Notes: generated by a model from the sequence alone, not told the origin. A DNA stretch of 64,000 nucleotides from Cordylochernes scorpioides (GCA_030710605.1 CP092874.1:18675978-18739977), one strand, 5' to 3'. Positions 43,479 to 55,253 are shown, counted from the first letter of the stretch. Numbers and translations are program-made.

Positions 43479-44083
43479 CCAAAATCAAGCAACAGCTAAT
43501 AATTCTATAACTAAAATATTTTCAAATACAACAGAAATCTCATTGAATTATTATTAATAACATATATATATATGTTATATTAATATATTATTTGAAATGT
43601 TATATTGAAATATTTTATTTAATAATGTTATATGTTAAAATGTTGTTTTATTTAAAGTTATAATTTCATTGATATAAATACTCTGTTTTAATCGACCGCC
43701 AGAGGTCACGCTTCTACTATATAAACTGATTGTTGTTCTTCCCCGTTGGTCGACTCAAGGTTTTTGTAATTATGTAGATAATCTTTTGTTATATTTATTT
43801 ATACGCCTTAAGACAGGCATTACTTTAATCAATTATGTTTTCATATGTAATTCATTCCTCAGCGCGCGCTCAATAAAGAAATCTATAATCAAGACTATAT
43901 TATTCAACCACGACTGCACCGCCATTACCATATTCCTCAACATGATCCTAAATACAAGCAGAAAATCATATCTTTTTTTCATTATATAAGATATATATGT
44001 AGTATTCATTGTAATAAAATCGCTAGTAAAGGTGCATTAATGAGAAAAAGCCACACCATTTGTTGCAAAAAATATATAATCCT
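43479..44083. other. Non-coding stretch (direct copy of 13,066-13,253)
   Basis: Starts CCAAAATCAAGCAACA exactly as at 13,066. It is more diverged than the rest near 43,560-43,980. No gene is seen. Confidence 0.6.
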
Positions 44084-44299
44084 TATTACATTTTATATAA
44101 TTACAAGTAATTGTGATAAGAGGTAAAATTTGGATTATAAATTAAAAACACAATGTAAAACGACCAAACCAAATTATATATAATATCAATTTATTATTAT
44201 ACAAACTATATTTATTAATTTGTTCTCATTACATTATGTTTCTAATTTATTATACAAATTGTACTTTATCAATTAATTGTAATTATAGAAAATGTAATC
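44084..44299. repeat. Fold-back element with about 30-bp arms (copy 2)
   Basis: Syntenic with 13,254-13,477 (ATTACATTTTATATAATTAC and its inverse). Confidence 0.6.
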
Positions 44300-45275
44300 A
44301 TAATTACATATTGTCCAACACTATTCCATATCACTATAGCGACACATTTCTCATATCAAAACATGGCTTCAAACCACAGTTTCAGGTTCTACCCTCAGGT
44401 TCTCCATCTAAACATACCTACAAAATATAGATTTAGTATATATCCAAACATATTTACTTGACATCTAACCCCTGAGTAATTATATGAAAAATAGTACAAA
44501 AAATAAGAAAAAAATAGATAAAAACTTTGTCGAGAGGATATTGATTTATAAATATTACATATTTCGCACTGGAATCACGTTTATATATATTAAAAAAAAC
44601 TGCTAGGTAAGTAGTCTTAGGTAAAAGACCCATGTCTTGAAGCTATCCATGTTCTAATAGGAGAAAAATTTTACTCTAGTGGTGAGGAATTCCAAAATTA
44701 TAATTCATTGCACTATATTATTTGGCAAAAAACTTATTCAGAGATAAGTTCCTTAAATAGAATTTTTAGAATTCTATAGAGTTTTCGGGCTTTAACACCC
44801 TTCTACAAGAGTATATTCTAAAATACATTGTCTATAGTCAAGAAAACTTCTTTAGAAGGGCTTTAAAACACGAGAAAAAGCTTGAGATAATACAATTTAT
44901 ATTCAATAAACTTATCTCTGAATAATATTTTGCGATTAATTTTAAATCTTTAAATTTACGGTAGAATCTGATTAATCAGGGAACACCTGTTTATTGGGTC
45001 ATCTATACATTTTAACATTTATTCTCATTTTTACTATTCAGTCCTATTACAACAGTAGCCGATGGACCATGGCTCCATCTATGTATTATCTATGCAAATT
45101 TTAGCCAGGGTTAGATAGGGCGCCTAGTAAGAAGAATACATTCAATTTTATAAGGTAGTAAACAACCAATCAGAGATATATATTTGTCTTTTTGCTCCAA
45201 GTGGTAAGATAGAAGAACTACAGAAAATTGTATCTTTCTATTTATTGACATTATCACATGTTATTTTATTAATAT
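44300..45275. other. Non-coding stretch
   Basis: Matches 13,478-14,460. It contains a degenerate hammerhead-like motif at 44,780-44,815 (minus GGG...CCC stem then GAAAAC, core CTTGTAGA). Confidence 0.5.
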
Positions 45276-45527
45276 TGTCGCGGAGATAAATAAAGCAAGG
45301 GCAAGTTTGGGGCTAATTAATTTATTATAAGGGGTATTTATAGGGAGAGAGAGAGAAAGTACCACTTACCCTCAGTTAAAACTAATCCTGAATGAACGGC
45401 GTTAGCCACCGTCCCGTTTTCCTTATTTACAGATCAGCTTCCCAGAAGCCCCCACACCTGTGGTCCCCCCCCCCCCGGGGTCCAGGGATGATTGACAGTT
45501 GTCCCATCTGGATGGAGCTACTTGACA
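45276..45527 (-). mobile_element. Solo LTR, family 2, copy 2 only
   Basis: TGTCGCGGAG ... CTACTTGACA on the plus strand, flanked by ATAT on both sides (45,272-45,275 and 45,528-45,531). Copy 1 has a single ATAT at 14,457-14,460. In the minus direction it has a TATA box (CCTATAAATACCCC), a pyrimidine run and an end CTCCGCGACA, as expected for a 252-bp LTR. It also contains a C/G homopolymer near 45,465. Confidence 0.8.
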
Positions 45528-45600
45528 ATATTATAAAATCCCATCAGTAAAACACACAATTCGTTGAAGGAAGAGTTTCTTTTTTCTATCACGACAAAAC

Positions 45601-45632
45601 AAGCTTTCGGGGGCAACAGCCCTCTTCGTCAG
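45601..45632 (-). ncRNA. Hammerhead-ribozyme-like motif (Penelope type)
   Basis: On the minus strand it reads CTGACGA, then a GGGC/GCCC stem with loop TGTT, then GAAA, then GCTT. CTGANGA plus a stem plus GAAA is the conserved hammerhead core. AGCT allows only the very short, self-complementary stem III known from Penelope-like elements (where GAAACGTC is common). Stem I can form partly (AC/GT next to the core, then an internal loop, then TATCA/TGATA). Copy 1 (14,529) has lost the core. Confidence 0.5.
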
Positions 45633-45953
45633 GTATAACTATGATACTATTTAAGTTTGTTAATAGACTCTATGTTGTTCTATATCTTCCGTTAACTTTG
45701 TTTAGACCTTTTTGAAGATACTGATTTCTAGAATATTTATCAAATATTATTTTATTGATTTATTTGAGAGAGAACGATTAGAAAAAAAAAACTTATTATA
45801 ATAGTAAACAAAAAAAAAACATTTTTCTTTTTACGGTTAGCGCCTATTTTCTTGTGATCTTACATACATATTCTGTTTGAAAAATTAATATACAACATCT
45901 TCAGTTACCTATATGTTTTAATTTATTGATAAATGATTCATTAGTTTTAATGG

Positions 45954-45956
<3 letters not shown>

Positions 45957-45991
<35 letters not shown>
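45957..45991. repeat. (GA)n microsatellite
   Basis: About 17 GA units, against about 7 in copy 1 (14,898-14,913). Confidence 0.95.
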
Positions 45992-45992
<1 letters not shown>

Positions 45993-46029
45993 ACAAACGT
46001 CCATTTAGCATTCCGTTTTTACCATTATA

Positions 46030-46475
46030 AGGACAATATAACAACAAGCCTTTTTGGGGACCTATGCCATACACAGGTGATAACCGCCCAGAGTCCCTCT
46101 TTCCTCAATGTTTCTTCTCTTGCACAGCCCTGTAAAACTTGTACAGAGCCAATGTATTGGATTTATTCTTTGTTGTCCTAGACAACAGAGCCTTCAGAAT
46201 AAGATAATATGATCCTATTTTTTGTAAAAGAAGTTCCATTTCACTTCTTAACTTTAAACAGAAAAAATGTGGTGTTCCCGTTCCGAGTCGGTTTTTTAAA
46301 TTACAGAATGGACATATTCGGTCAGTTGAGCTAAATATTTCAGCGTGATTTAAACAGTGAAAAGTGTTATTTGTGCGATACATCTTTTGACTGGTAATGG
46401 AAGATCTCTGATCAAATATTGTTCTGCTGTTATAGAAGGAAGTATATTTTTATAGTGCTAATAAAATTTCATTAT
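46030..46475 (-). pseudogene. 5'-truncated LINE 3' fragment (copy 2)
   Basis: The minus frame reads NSRTIFDQRSSITSQKMYR, then FHCLNHAEIFSSTDRICPFC, then a second Cys/His-rich part (TPHFFCLKLRSEMELL) and SNTLALYKFYRAVQEKKH before the stop at 46,105. This is the zinc-knuckle C-terminus of a LINE ORF2. It ends with a short tail (GTTGTTAT). There is one stop codon near 46,440. Syntenic with 14,958-15,425. Confidence 0.7.
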
Positions 46476-46892
46476 ATGTGAATTTCTCAAAATAGAGCGG
46501 TGTAAAAAAACTGTCTCAAATAAATATAATTTATTGTAATCACAACAAAAAAAAAGCCTTTTAAAAGACAGTTCGTCTTACAAAGATTGTCTCATAATCT
46601 ACGAAGTAATAACAAACAAACAATGTAAATAAGTACCAATATGTAAATAGGTATAATCAGCTATATACAGTGGAGATATGTAACAACCACTGCGTGTCTT
46701 TCATTTTCTTGTTTTTATTTACCAATATTCTCAACATTTCTACCGACCGTATAACTGGTGTAGTATAAGTAGACACAGCTCTGTAATCAGCCAATGAATA
46801 AGAAACAAACTTATTTTAGATTTGTTACGTTGACTATGAGGCTTGTGCGTATGCAAATTTTTAATTTATTTATTTATATACGTAAATCTAAA
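46476..46892. other. Non-coding stretch
   Basis: Matches 15,426-15,837. No gene is seen. Confidence 0.5.
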
Positions 46893-47070
46893 AGCATTTA
46901 AGCACGAATGTTTCTTTTATACACCAAACAAACGTCTACTGTCCTTAACCGCTGGGAGTGTTTATCACTGATGAACCAAGAGCCCTCCCAATAATATTTT
47001 TTCATCACAGTAAGGACAGTAAAAGTTTGTTTTGTGTATAAAATAAACATTCGTGCTTTAAATACTTTTA
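46893..47070. repeat. P-family fold-back element (copy 2)
   Basis: Syntenic with 15,838-16,025. The arms and the core (TTTATCACTGATGAACC) are slightly changed. Confidence 0.7.
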
Positions 47071-47729
47071 TTTATTGTATATAGATGGCGCGTTATTGCT
47101 TTGTATTAATTTATGGTTTGTCTAATTTATAAATTGAGGTGAAAACATCAGGTCTCCAGGATTAAGTTTCTTTAAAAAAAAAATTAATTAAAAAATCTCT
47201 AAATTTCGGACATTATATCGTGTTTTCTCCTGTAAAAGGACTTTCATGCCCGAAAACTAGAGATTTTAATTAAAATTTGCATAAAGAAACTGTTGTGGGT
47301 CGGTGATGCAAAAGAACAGCCAAATAAGTGATTTATAAATATGATATTATTATTAAATATAAGGATATATATATTGACACAAGAATAGCAACCGCACACA
47401 GCAGTTGAACAAAGGAGGCTAAGACTATATACAAGATGACGGCGGCAGAAGGGGGGGGGGGCCGTTCCCATTGGTCAGTTATCTTCATGCAGCGCCGCCA
47501 AGCGGCCGCGTCCACGCTTCTCTCATCATATCCCTGGATACCTGATGTTCTTGGTTTGTCCTTATTGTTTACGGAAGAGCATTGCTCGATGTAGATATTT
47601 ATATGTAATTCTACTGTCCTCTAAAAGCTTATGTCTATAATTTGCTTAAATACCATTTCTTAAATTCCACTCTTTAGTGTAGCATATATAAACAGAATCG
47701 TCCAATACAGTATTAGAGCTCTGAGAAGC
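47071..47729. other. Non-coding stretch with G homopolymer
   Basis: Matches 16,026-16,679. G-run at 47,451-47,461. No gene is seen. Confidence 0.5.
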
Positions 47730-48040
47730 GGCTTGGTGGATTAAATTGGCGAAATCGCTGGGAGAGTTCACCACTGATGAGCCAAACCCTTAGAATACTT
47801 TTTCATCGCAGTATGGACAGTAGAAGTTTGTTTTGTGTATGAAAGAAACATTCATGTTTTAATGGTTTTATTCAAAACTATTTTAAAGGCGTAAGATTCT
47901 TTTTGATATTAAACAATTTCTACTGCCCTTACTGCAATGGAAAAATTAATGAGAGGGCCTGGCTCCATTGCAGTAAGGGCAGTAGAAATTGTTTAATATC
48001 AAAAAGAATCTTACGCTTTTAAAATAGTTTTGAATTTTGA
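47730..48040. repeat. Two adjacent P-family elements (copy 2)
   Basis: Syntenic with 16,680-16,981. The 47,876-48,035 hairpin again has arms of about 69 bp, almost perfect apart from one pair (ACGCCT/ACGCTT). Confidence 0.8.
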
Positions 48041-48149
48041 TAACAGATGGCGCGCTAGTGCATCATATTATAAATGGTTTTATTTGTTATAAATACAAAG
48101 TAGATAGGCGCGTTATTGCTTTATATTAACTTGTATGTTATCTAAATTC

Positions 48150-48303
48150 AAAACTATCATAGACGCGTATGATTCTTTTACAAATAAACAATTTTTACTG
48201 CCCTTACTGCAATTTAATTTTTCTATTGCAGTAAGGGCAGTAGAAATTGTTTATTTTTAAAAAGAATCATATGCGTTTATAATAGTTTTGAATTTAGATA
48301 ACA
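48150..48303. repeat. P-family short hairpin (copy 2)
   Basis: Syntenic with 17,098-17,250. Confidence 0.8.
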
Positions 48304-48688
48304 GATGGCGCGCTAATGTATCATAATATAATTGTATGTTATCTGGAAATATAATTTACTAAAACAAAAAATACACGGAATTGGGAATTCTAGTAACTTA
48401 TATACATTATAAAAACACTGCTATATACACTGGTGAGTAAACATTAGTGAAGAGAACATTATTTTTTTCTTTCCAAGAAGCTCTATCTATTGAGATGAAG
48501 AAGACCTTTAAAACACCAAATTTTTACCAGATGTTACCTATCAACCATTTTATAATGAACCTATATCAAGGAATTCTATCCAATAGTGGGTAGGATCAAA
48601 TAAATCAAAGGTTGCACTAAAAATTCTCGTTTTTTTTTTAATTAAGGAAAAGAGTTAGTAAGGAAAATTGCATATATATTACATACAC
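48304..48688. other. Non-coding stretch
   Basis: Matches 17,251-17,633. No gene is seen. Confidence 0.5.
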
Positions 48689-49722
48689 ACACTCGTGGAC
48701 AAAAAATAAGGAAGTGGAAAGTCTTTGATGTAATCAGTCGTCTTTGAAGGAGACAAAGGCAATTTTGTTCACACCGGGTTATCTTGTGTGTTTTCAATAA
48801 AGGTCACTGTAATATCTTTCAGAGTTATTGTCTGAATCCCGATATACATGTTAAAAGGTACAACTTCCTTAAGTTCTGTCCATGAGTGTGTATACACTTG
48901 GTTATCTCGTGTGTCTCCAATAAAGGTCACTGTAATATATTTCAGAGTTATTGTCTGAATCCAGATATACATGCTAAAAGGTACAACTTCCTTAAGTTTT
49001 GTCCATGAGTGTATATACACTTGGTTATCTCGTGTGTCTTCAATAAAGATTACTGTAATATATTTAAGAGTTATTGTCTGAATCCCGATATACATGCTGA
49101 AAGGTACAACTTTCTTAAGTTTTGTCCATGAGTGTTTATACTCTTGGTTATCTCATGTGTCTTCAATAAAGGTCACTGTAATATAATTCAGAGTTATTTT
49201 CTGAATCCCGATATACATGCTAAAAGGTATAACTTCCTTAAGTTTTGTCCATGAGTGTATATACACTTGGTTATCTCATGTGTCTTCAATAAAGGTCACT
49301 GTAATATATTTCAGAGTTATTGTCTGAATTCCGATATACATGCTGAAAGGTACAACATCCTTAAGTTTTGTCCATGAGTGTATATACACTTGGTTATCTC
49401 ATGTGTCTTCAATAAAGTCACTGTAATATCTTTCAGAGTTATTGTCTGAATCCCGATATACATGCTAAAAGGTACAACTTCCTTAAGTTTTGTTCATGAG
49501 TGTATATACACTTGGTTATCTCGTGTCTCTTCAATAAAGGTCACTGTAATATATTTCAGAGTTATTGTCTGAATCCCGATATATATGCTAAAAGGTACAA
49601 CTTCCTTTAGTTTTATCTATGAATGTATATACACTTGGTTATCTCGTGTGTCTTCAATAAAGGTCACTGTAATATATTTCAGAGTTATTGTCCCGATATA
49701 CATGTTGAAAGGTACAACTTCA
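48689..49722 (-). repeat. 117/123-bp array, about 8 units (copy 2)
   Basis: Same unit family. Most units here carry the 6-bp longer form (TCTGAATCCCGATATAC). It ends at AACTTCATACAC as in copy 1, without the second terminal repeat. Confidence 0.9.
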
Positions 49723-50604
49723 TACACTACAAGAGTGTATTAACCTATTAATATATATAGCAAAAACACTTTAAAATTCTTTTCATATATAAAAACGTTT
49801 ACCATGTGTTCTAGACAAATCGTTTTCAATTTTTTTAATTGAATTAAAAATCTATTTGTTCCTTTATACTTCTGTACACAACAATGTAGATTTAAAAACA
49901 AAAAGGAATTATATAGATAAAAATCAATAAATAATTCTCGGAAAAACTGGAAATAAATATATCTTAGAAGAAAAAGATGATAGCGAAATCACTTCAGTGA
50001 AAAAAAATAATTTTATCTAAAAAATATTTTTACAGAGTGGACGTTATTAAATTCCATCTTTTATGATCTTTTTATTTTTTATGACCAAAAGTGACACTTC
50101 TTCTCTTATCCTTCCACCTATAAAAATTAATTAATTATAAAAATAGGGTTGCACACATTCTGTTTCATTAAATATTTTATTATATCGATTTTACAAATGG
50201 TTTCACTCCAAATAATATCGAGAAGAGCAAAATAGAATAAAATGTATTTATCTTTGAAAGACAAGATCCTATCGAAATTTAAAACGTTTCTATCTGTTTT
50301 TTTATCACATTACCCGTATCACATTGAGATAACTGCACAAGTTATTGGGTCTAACCCAATGCTCCACATCCGAAGTACACACTGGTGAAACTTTACCAGA
50401 CAATGCTTCACCAATCACAAGATTCTGTGTGAAAAAGTATTGGAACTACGAAGAAACGCGGTGATGAAACTACGCTAGACATGTGCCTCATCATTTATCA
50501 TTGATACAAGATTCTGTAATAAAAATAATAGCCCTAGCCTTTTATTTCTAAATAACTTTATTGTGCAGTAGAACCCCTATTTCTAGAAGACAACACCAAA
50601 TTGT
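49723..50604. other. Non-coding stretch
   Basis: Matches 18,288-19,164 closely. No gene is seen. Confidence 0.5.
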
Positions 50605-51525
50605 AGAGCCAAAGTGTCCTTTATAGAGAGGTGTCCTCTTACAGGAAAGCAGCTATTTGGTAAAAATGTTCATTTTGGCTATAAAATCTGTTCTTTATAG
50701 AGAGGTGTCTTCTTACTGGAAAGCAGCTATTTGGTAAAAATGTTCATTTTGGCTATAAAATCTGTTCTTTATAGAGAGGTGTCTTCTTACTGGAAAGCAG
50801 CTATTTGGTAAAAATGTTCATTTTGGCTATAAAATCTGTTCTTTATAGAGAGGTGTCCTCTTGCCGGAAAGCAGCTATTTGGTAAAAATGTTAATTTCGG
50901 CTATAAAATCTGTCCTTTGTAGTGAGGTGTCTTCTTACCGGAAAGCAGCTATTTGGTAAAAAATGTTCATTTCGGCTATAAAAGCTGTCCTTTATAGAGA
51001 GGTGTCTTCTTACAGGAAAGCAGTTATTTGGTAAAATGTTCATTTTGGCTCTAAAATCTGTTCTTTATAGAGAGGTGTTTTCTTACAGGAAAGCAGTTAT
51101 TTGGTAAAAATGTTCATTTTGGCTCTAAAATCTGTCCTTTATAGAGAGGTGTTTTCTTACAGGAAAGCAGTTATTTGGTAAAAATGTTCATTTTGGCTCT
51201 AAAATCTGTTCTTTATAGAGAGGTGTTTTCTTACAGGAAAGCAGTTATTTGGTAGAATATTCATTTTGGCTATAAAATCTGTTCTTTACAGAGAGGTGTT
51301 TTCTTACAGGAAAGCAGCTATTTGGTAAAAATATTCATTTTGGCTATAAAATCTGTTCTTTATAGAGAGGTGTTCACTTACAGGAAAGCAGCTATTTGGT
51401 AAAAATGTTAATTTTGGCTATAAAATCTGTTCTTTATAGAGAGGTGTCCTCTTACAGGAAAGCAGCAATTTGGTAAAAATGTTCATTTTGGCTATAAAAT
51501 CTGTTCTTTATAGAGAGGTGTCTTA
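50605..51525. repeat. 74-bp minisatellite array, about 12 units (copy 2)
   Basis: Units carry CTGTTCTTTATAGAGAGGTG, CTTACAGGAAAGCAG and TTTGGTAAAAATGTTCATTT. The copy 1 locus (19,165-19,360) has about two. Confidence 0.95.
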
Positions 51526-51772
51526 TGGGAGGAGTGTTCGTTCATGGAGGTTCTACTGCATTATTTTGTGCGCATTGAACTTCTATTTCCCAGCTTCAAA
51601 CAGTATATCCAAGTGTAAATCGAGACGCCCCCTATAGACAAAGGATTATGCGCTGAGACAGGTTCCTACCTAGCGTGAAAATTCTATGCCGAAATATTTA
51701 TAGTGTCTTGTTTTATGATGCACGGGTACTTCTGATAATGTAATGAAACAATTATATTAAATCCGCCATATA
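51526..51772. other. Non-coding stretch
   Basis: Matches 19,361-19,608. No gene is seen. Confidence 0.5.
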
Positions 51773-51776
51773 TATA

Positions 51777-52630
51777 TGGTAATTTAAACCAACAACCCCA
51801 TATTGTATATAACTTATAATAAGATTTTAATGTTGTATAATAGAAACACATCTGTAAATGGTTATACGTATTATTAACATGTGTCTTTACATCATCATAT
51901 GTAATGTAATTTGTACAAACTGATGATAAATAAATAATAATCTGTAATAGATTAAGAGCTGAGCTAAGCAAGAGATAGAAGTCATAACGTCAAAATCGAG
52001 ATAGATTTAGAATTCCCACAACAAGGTCTAAAAATGGACCAAGACCACCCACACTCCACATCTGGTGGAATGCAAAGCCCCCTCTCACACCTGGTGACAT
52101 GCAAGGCCCCCTTTCTCAGAAACGGCCCCTGTCGCATAAGGCCCCCCCGTCTTAACCTATAAATACAGTCCCTTTACAGTCACTTCACAGTGAGTGTAGC
52201 ATCTGTGTGACCCACGTCGGTCGTCCCTCAGAGCCATCTCATCCATCATGTAGAATAGTAAGAAAAATTCTACCTCCCCATCTTTCGCTCCTAGCTCAAC
52301 TCTATCTGTTCACGGAACTTTCTTAGTGCAACTGTGTCTTCGTTTTTTTTTTTTTGTGTGGACATTTCCAAGCTTTCCACTCTGCCTCGACCACGACTGC
52401 CTGTACTTTGTGAGAATTGTAAAAGGTCTTCCAAGGTGCAGAGAGGTACTGGAAAACTCCCCATCCTGACCGTTCCTCTCGGTCAACACAGTAAAGCGAG
52501 AGTCAACAACACTTTATCATATCATTACAGCTAGTCGACAGGATCCCTCATCACAGATAAGTCGACAGGACCTCTCATTACATTAGCCGACAGGATTCAA
52601 CAAGAGTCAACAGTAACTCATCATATTACA
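51777..52630 (+). mobile_element. Solo LTR, family 1, independent insertion (copy 2 only)
   Basis: Starts TGGTAATTTAAACC and ends CATATTACA, with TATA on both sides. It has a clear TATA box (CCTATAAATAC at about 52,158) about 25 bp before CAGTCACTTCACAG. It is longer than the 7,164 copy because of an extra segment (ACCCACACTCCACATCTGG) and a repeated GTCGACAGGA stretch near its end. It lies within a few bases of the site used by the copy 1 Helitron at 19,609. Confidence 0.7.
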
Positions 52631-52707
52631 TATATATAATATTAAACTGAAATAATTGAAATAAATCCAACATAGAATTCATACATCGAGTTACAAAAAC
52701 TAAATTA

Positions 52708-53024
52708 AACTAACGGACAAAACTTAAGAACACTTAAATACTTGATATCGCCGGTCGTCTGCTTTTTTTTTTTAAGAAGAAGAAGACAGGAGCAATTTTG
52801 TTCACACTTGGTCATATAAAATATATAAAAATGCATAGTAAAAAAAAAAAATTATTTGCATACTCGCCTCTTTATCAATCATGCACGACAATTGGTTATA
52901 TCGTGTGTCTTCAATAAAGTTCATTGTAATATCTTTCAGAGTTATTGTCTGAATCTTGATATACATGCTAAAAGGTACAACTTCCTTAAGTTTTGTCCAT
53001 GAGTGTATATTTAACCGTGTTTTT
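52708..53024 (-). mobile_element. Tc1-type miniature element, single unit (copy 2)
   Basis: Syntenic with 20,797-21,010, with an extra AT-rich insertion of about 100 bp at 52,813-52,890. Confidence 0.7.
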
Positions 53025-53137
53025 TAAACAACACAACAACAACAACAATAGCCTTTATTGGGCACACGTGCCATACAGGATTCTCCCGGTAGGACAAAAT
53101 AAATAAATAACAAATTAGCATCATAGTTATATACAAA

Positions 53138-53365
53138 CTAGCCGAATGACCCGGGCAACGCCCGTATTTTACCCGATTGAATGTTTTGTTTCAAATACTA
53201 TTTGTCACAATTATAAATTGGCGCCTTAAATGTATGCATATATTAGTTAATAACTATAGCCTATGTGCTTTATCTGTCTATGTACTGTTGGCTTCCGTAG
53301 GCGTCTCTTACTGGGAAAAAGAAAGAGAGGATTACATTTAGTTATTAACTAATATATGCATTTAT
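53138..53365 (-). mobile_element. Helitron 3' end nested in the LINE 3' UTR, plus inverted repeat
   Basis: CTAG at 53,138 follows A. The minus-strand end has a CGGGC/GCCCG hairpin and shares CGGGCAAC and ATAAATTGGCGCC with 21,718-21,840. Next to it, TGCATATATTAGTTAATAAC (53,233) and its inverse (53,342) enclose about 90 bp. The other end of the Helitron was not found. Confidence 0.5.
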
Positions 53366-53715
53366 TTAAGGAGCGACCCGCTCCAACACAATAGTTACAA
53401 CAACCAAAGAGCGAGTGGGGGGGGGGGGCAAAGTCAAAAAACAAAGTGTCTCGCGTAGTGGCGGCGCCATCATAGCCACGTGATCGTAGCCAACCAATAG
53501 GAGAGCGCCATTCCAAAAAAAAAAAAAAAGCAAACGGTGACAGAGATGAAAAATTGACGACGCATGACGCTCGTAACTGTATATAGAATATTGGGTATTG
53601 ACCTCGACCAATTATCGAGTTGGATCCGGTATCTGTGCTAAATATTTTGATTGAGCTGATTTCCAGTATTTATTAAAAGCGAATGCAAAGGGTCTGGATT
53701 ATACGACTTTTGCCA
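53366..53715. other. LINE 3' UTR or unknown insert
   Basis: G-run, a CACGTG word and a CCAAT at about 53,495, and an A-run at 53,516-53,528. The minus frame 53,366-53,611 is not recognised. It is enclosed by the LINE. Confidence 0.35.
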
Positions 53716-55242
53716 TTAAAAATTATAGCCGGTCTCTTGACGAAGAATTTCTCTTTCTTCTTCCATTGCCGTACAGTAGAACATGTAGTGTGGAAAATCG
53801 AGACTAAATTCACCGTTGCATAAGGTGCATTTTATGGTCTTAGTTTTCAATAGTGAAACATGATTAATTCTCTGTACTACAAAAAGGCTTCTTACTTGTG
53901 CAATGATTCTCTTTAAGGTTAGGGGCATATTGTCATTCAGATAGCATTCCATTGTAGGTGATGAATGAAAGTATTTATAGTGAGAGTAGAGTACTGATTT
54001 TCTTATTCTTACATAATCCAGCTGCAAGGACTGATCGGTTGCCGTTCTAATAATTAGGGGGATGTTTCTTTGTAGAATATTGAAGTCTGTACATCCAACA
54101 AGCCATGGGAAGCCGGTGTTATTAAGTAGCTCTGTTATACTTTTTACCAGTCCGATATTATGTTTTGAAGAAATTGAAATGTCCCACAAATGTGCCAAAC
54201 AAATTGAAGGTAGCCTGCTGCCGTCCATTTTCAGAATTCTAGTCCAGAATTTTAAAGTTAGTTTTTTCACTGTGATATCAAGAGAGTTTCTTCCTGTTTC
54301 GGCCCTCAAAATATAGCCCGGAGTATAGCTTGGAAGGCACAGAAAACGTCTGAGAAAGGTATCCTGGATTCTATCTAAGATTAAGGCTTGATCATGTGCC
54401 CAGATTGGAGCCGCATAGAGTAGGACTGTCAAGATCATAGAATCCAACAATCTCATACTTGCATGGAAGGATTTGAGCTTGGACCTCAGAATAATCTCCC
54501 CCACAGCACCCATCGCGGCCATGGCCCTGCCTCTATAATTTAAGGCAACTTGAGTGAAAGAAATCGAAGGGGTGAGCGGGTAGCCCGGGAACGTATATTT
54601 TGATGTAACACTTAAAGGACTTTGACCCCAATACCATCTTTCTGAACGCGCCACCTTTCCTCCATTACGGAAAACCATTATTCTTGACTTGTTTTCGTTC
54701 AGAGTTAGTAAGTTAGTTTCTAGATAGGTTTTCAGTATATTGGTTTTCAAATGAAGGTTTATTTTAGAATCACCGATCAAAACAATATCGTCGGCATATA
54801 GGAGGGGGTGTATGTTTCAGAAATTGGGTAAGTATATTCCTGACAACCCCGAGTCATCAAATATTTTAATCAAATCATTAATAAAGAGTAGGAATAGGCA
54901 TGAGGATAGTGGGTCACCTTGGAGCACCCCCGAACGAATTTCAATGAATTCAGTGATAGAATTGTTCTTACGAACCGCAGCGGTCATGTATTCATAATAA
55001 CATTTAATTAAGTTGACAAATCGGTGATTCAGTCCTATTTTGACTAGTTTTGTCCATAGCAATGCGTGAGGAACCGTGTCAAAAGCTTTTTTTAAGTATA
55101 CGAAGAAGGAGTAACATTTGCCTCTTTTCTTCCTTAGGGCAAGTTGGATTACAGATGTCAATATGAAAATATGATCTTGACATGAGTGAGCAGATCTAAA
55201 GCCCGCTTGATTCTCTGGGATAATATCATTAGTTTCAATCCA
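53716..55242 (-). pseudogene. Non-LTR retrotransposon ORF2 (reverse transcriptase), 5'-truncated, one stop
   Basis: In the intact element this protein copies the element RNA into DNA at the target. From the truncated start it reads ENQAGFRSAHSCQDHIF, FFVYLKKAFDTVPHALLW (RT region A, with the usual D.. K KAFD block), SGVLQGDPLSSCLFLLFIND (region B) and YADDIVLIGD (the catalytic YADD). It continues with LNENKSRIMVF and the thumb (LLYAAPIWAHDQALILDRIQ, LRAETGRNSLDITVKKLTL). A Cys/His-rich end (CTLCNGEFSLDFPHYMFYC) precedes the stop at 53,716. About 509 codons remain. There is a single in-frame TGA just before the YADD block (54,817-54,819) and otherwise no break. The endonuclease domain and N-terminus are missing through 5' truncation. 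Confidence 0.9.
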
Positions 55243-55253
55243 TGTTTTTTAAA

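Larger units (their letters stand above)
53037..55253 (-). mobile_element. 5'-truncated LINE with reverse transcriptase, copy 2 only
   Basis: TGTTTTTTAAA flanks it at 53,037-53,047 and 55,243-55,253. The insert is 53,048-55,242. On the minus strand it starts inside the reverse transcriptase and ends with a GGCACGTGTGCC hairpin and a (GTT)n tail. The tail and hairpin match the LINE at 35,828, so both belong to one group. A Helitron end is nested in its 3' UTR. Confidence 0.9.

Noticed and set aside
53366..53611. 81-codon minus frame inside the LINE 3' UTR
   Set aside because: It crosses homopolymer runs and matches nothing; the region is non-coding in the parent element.
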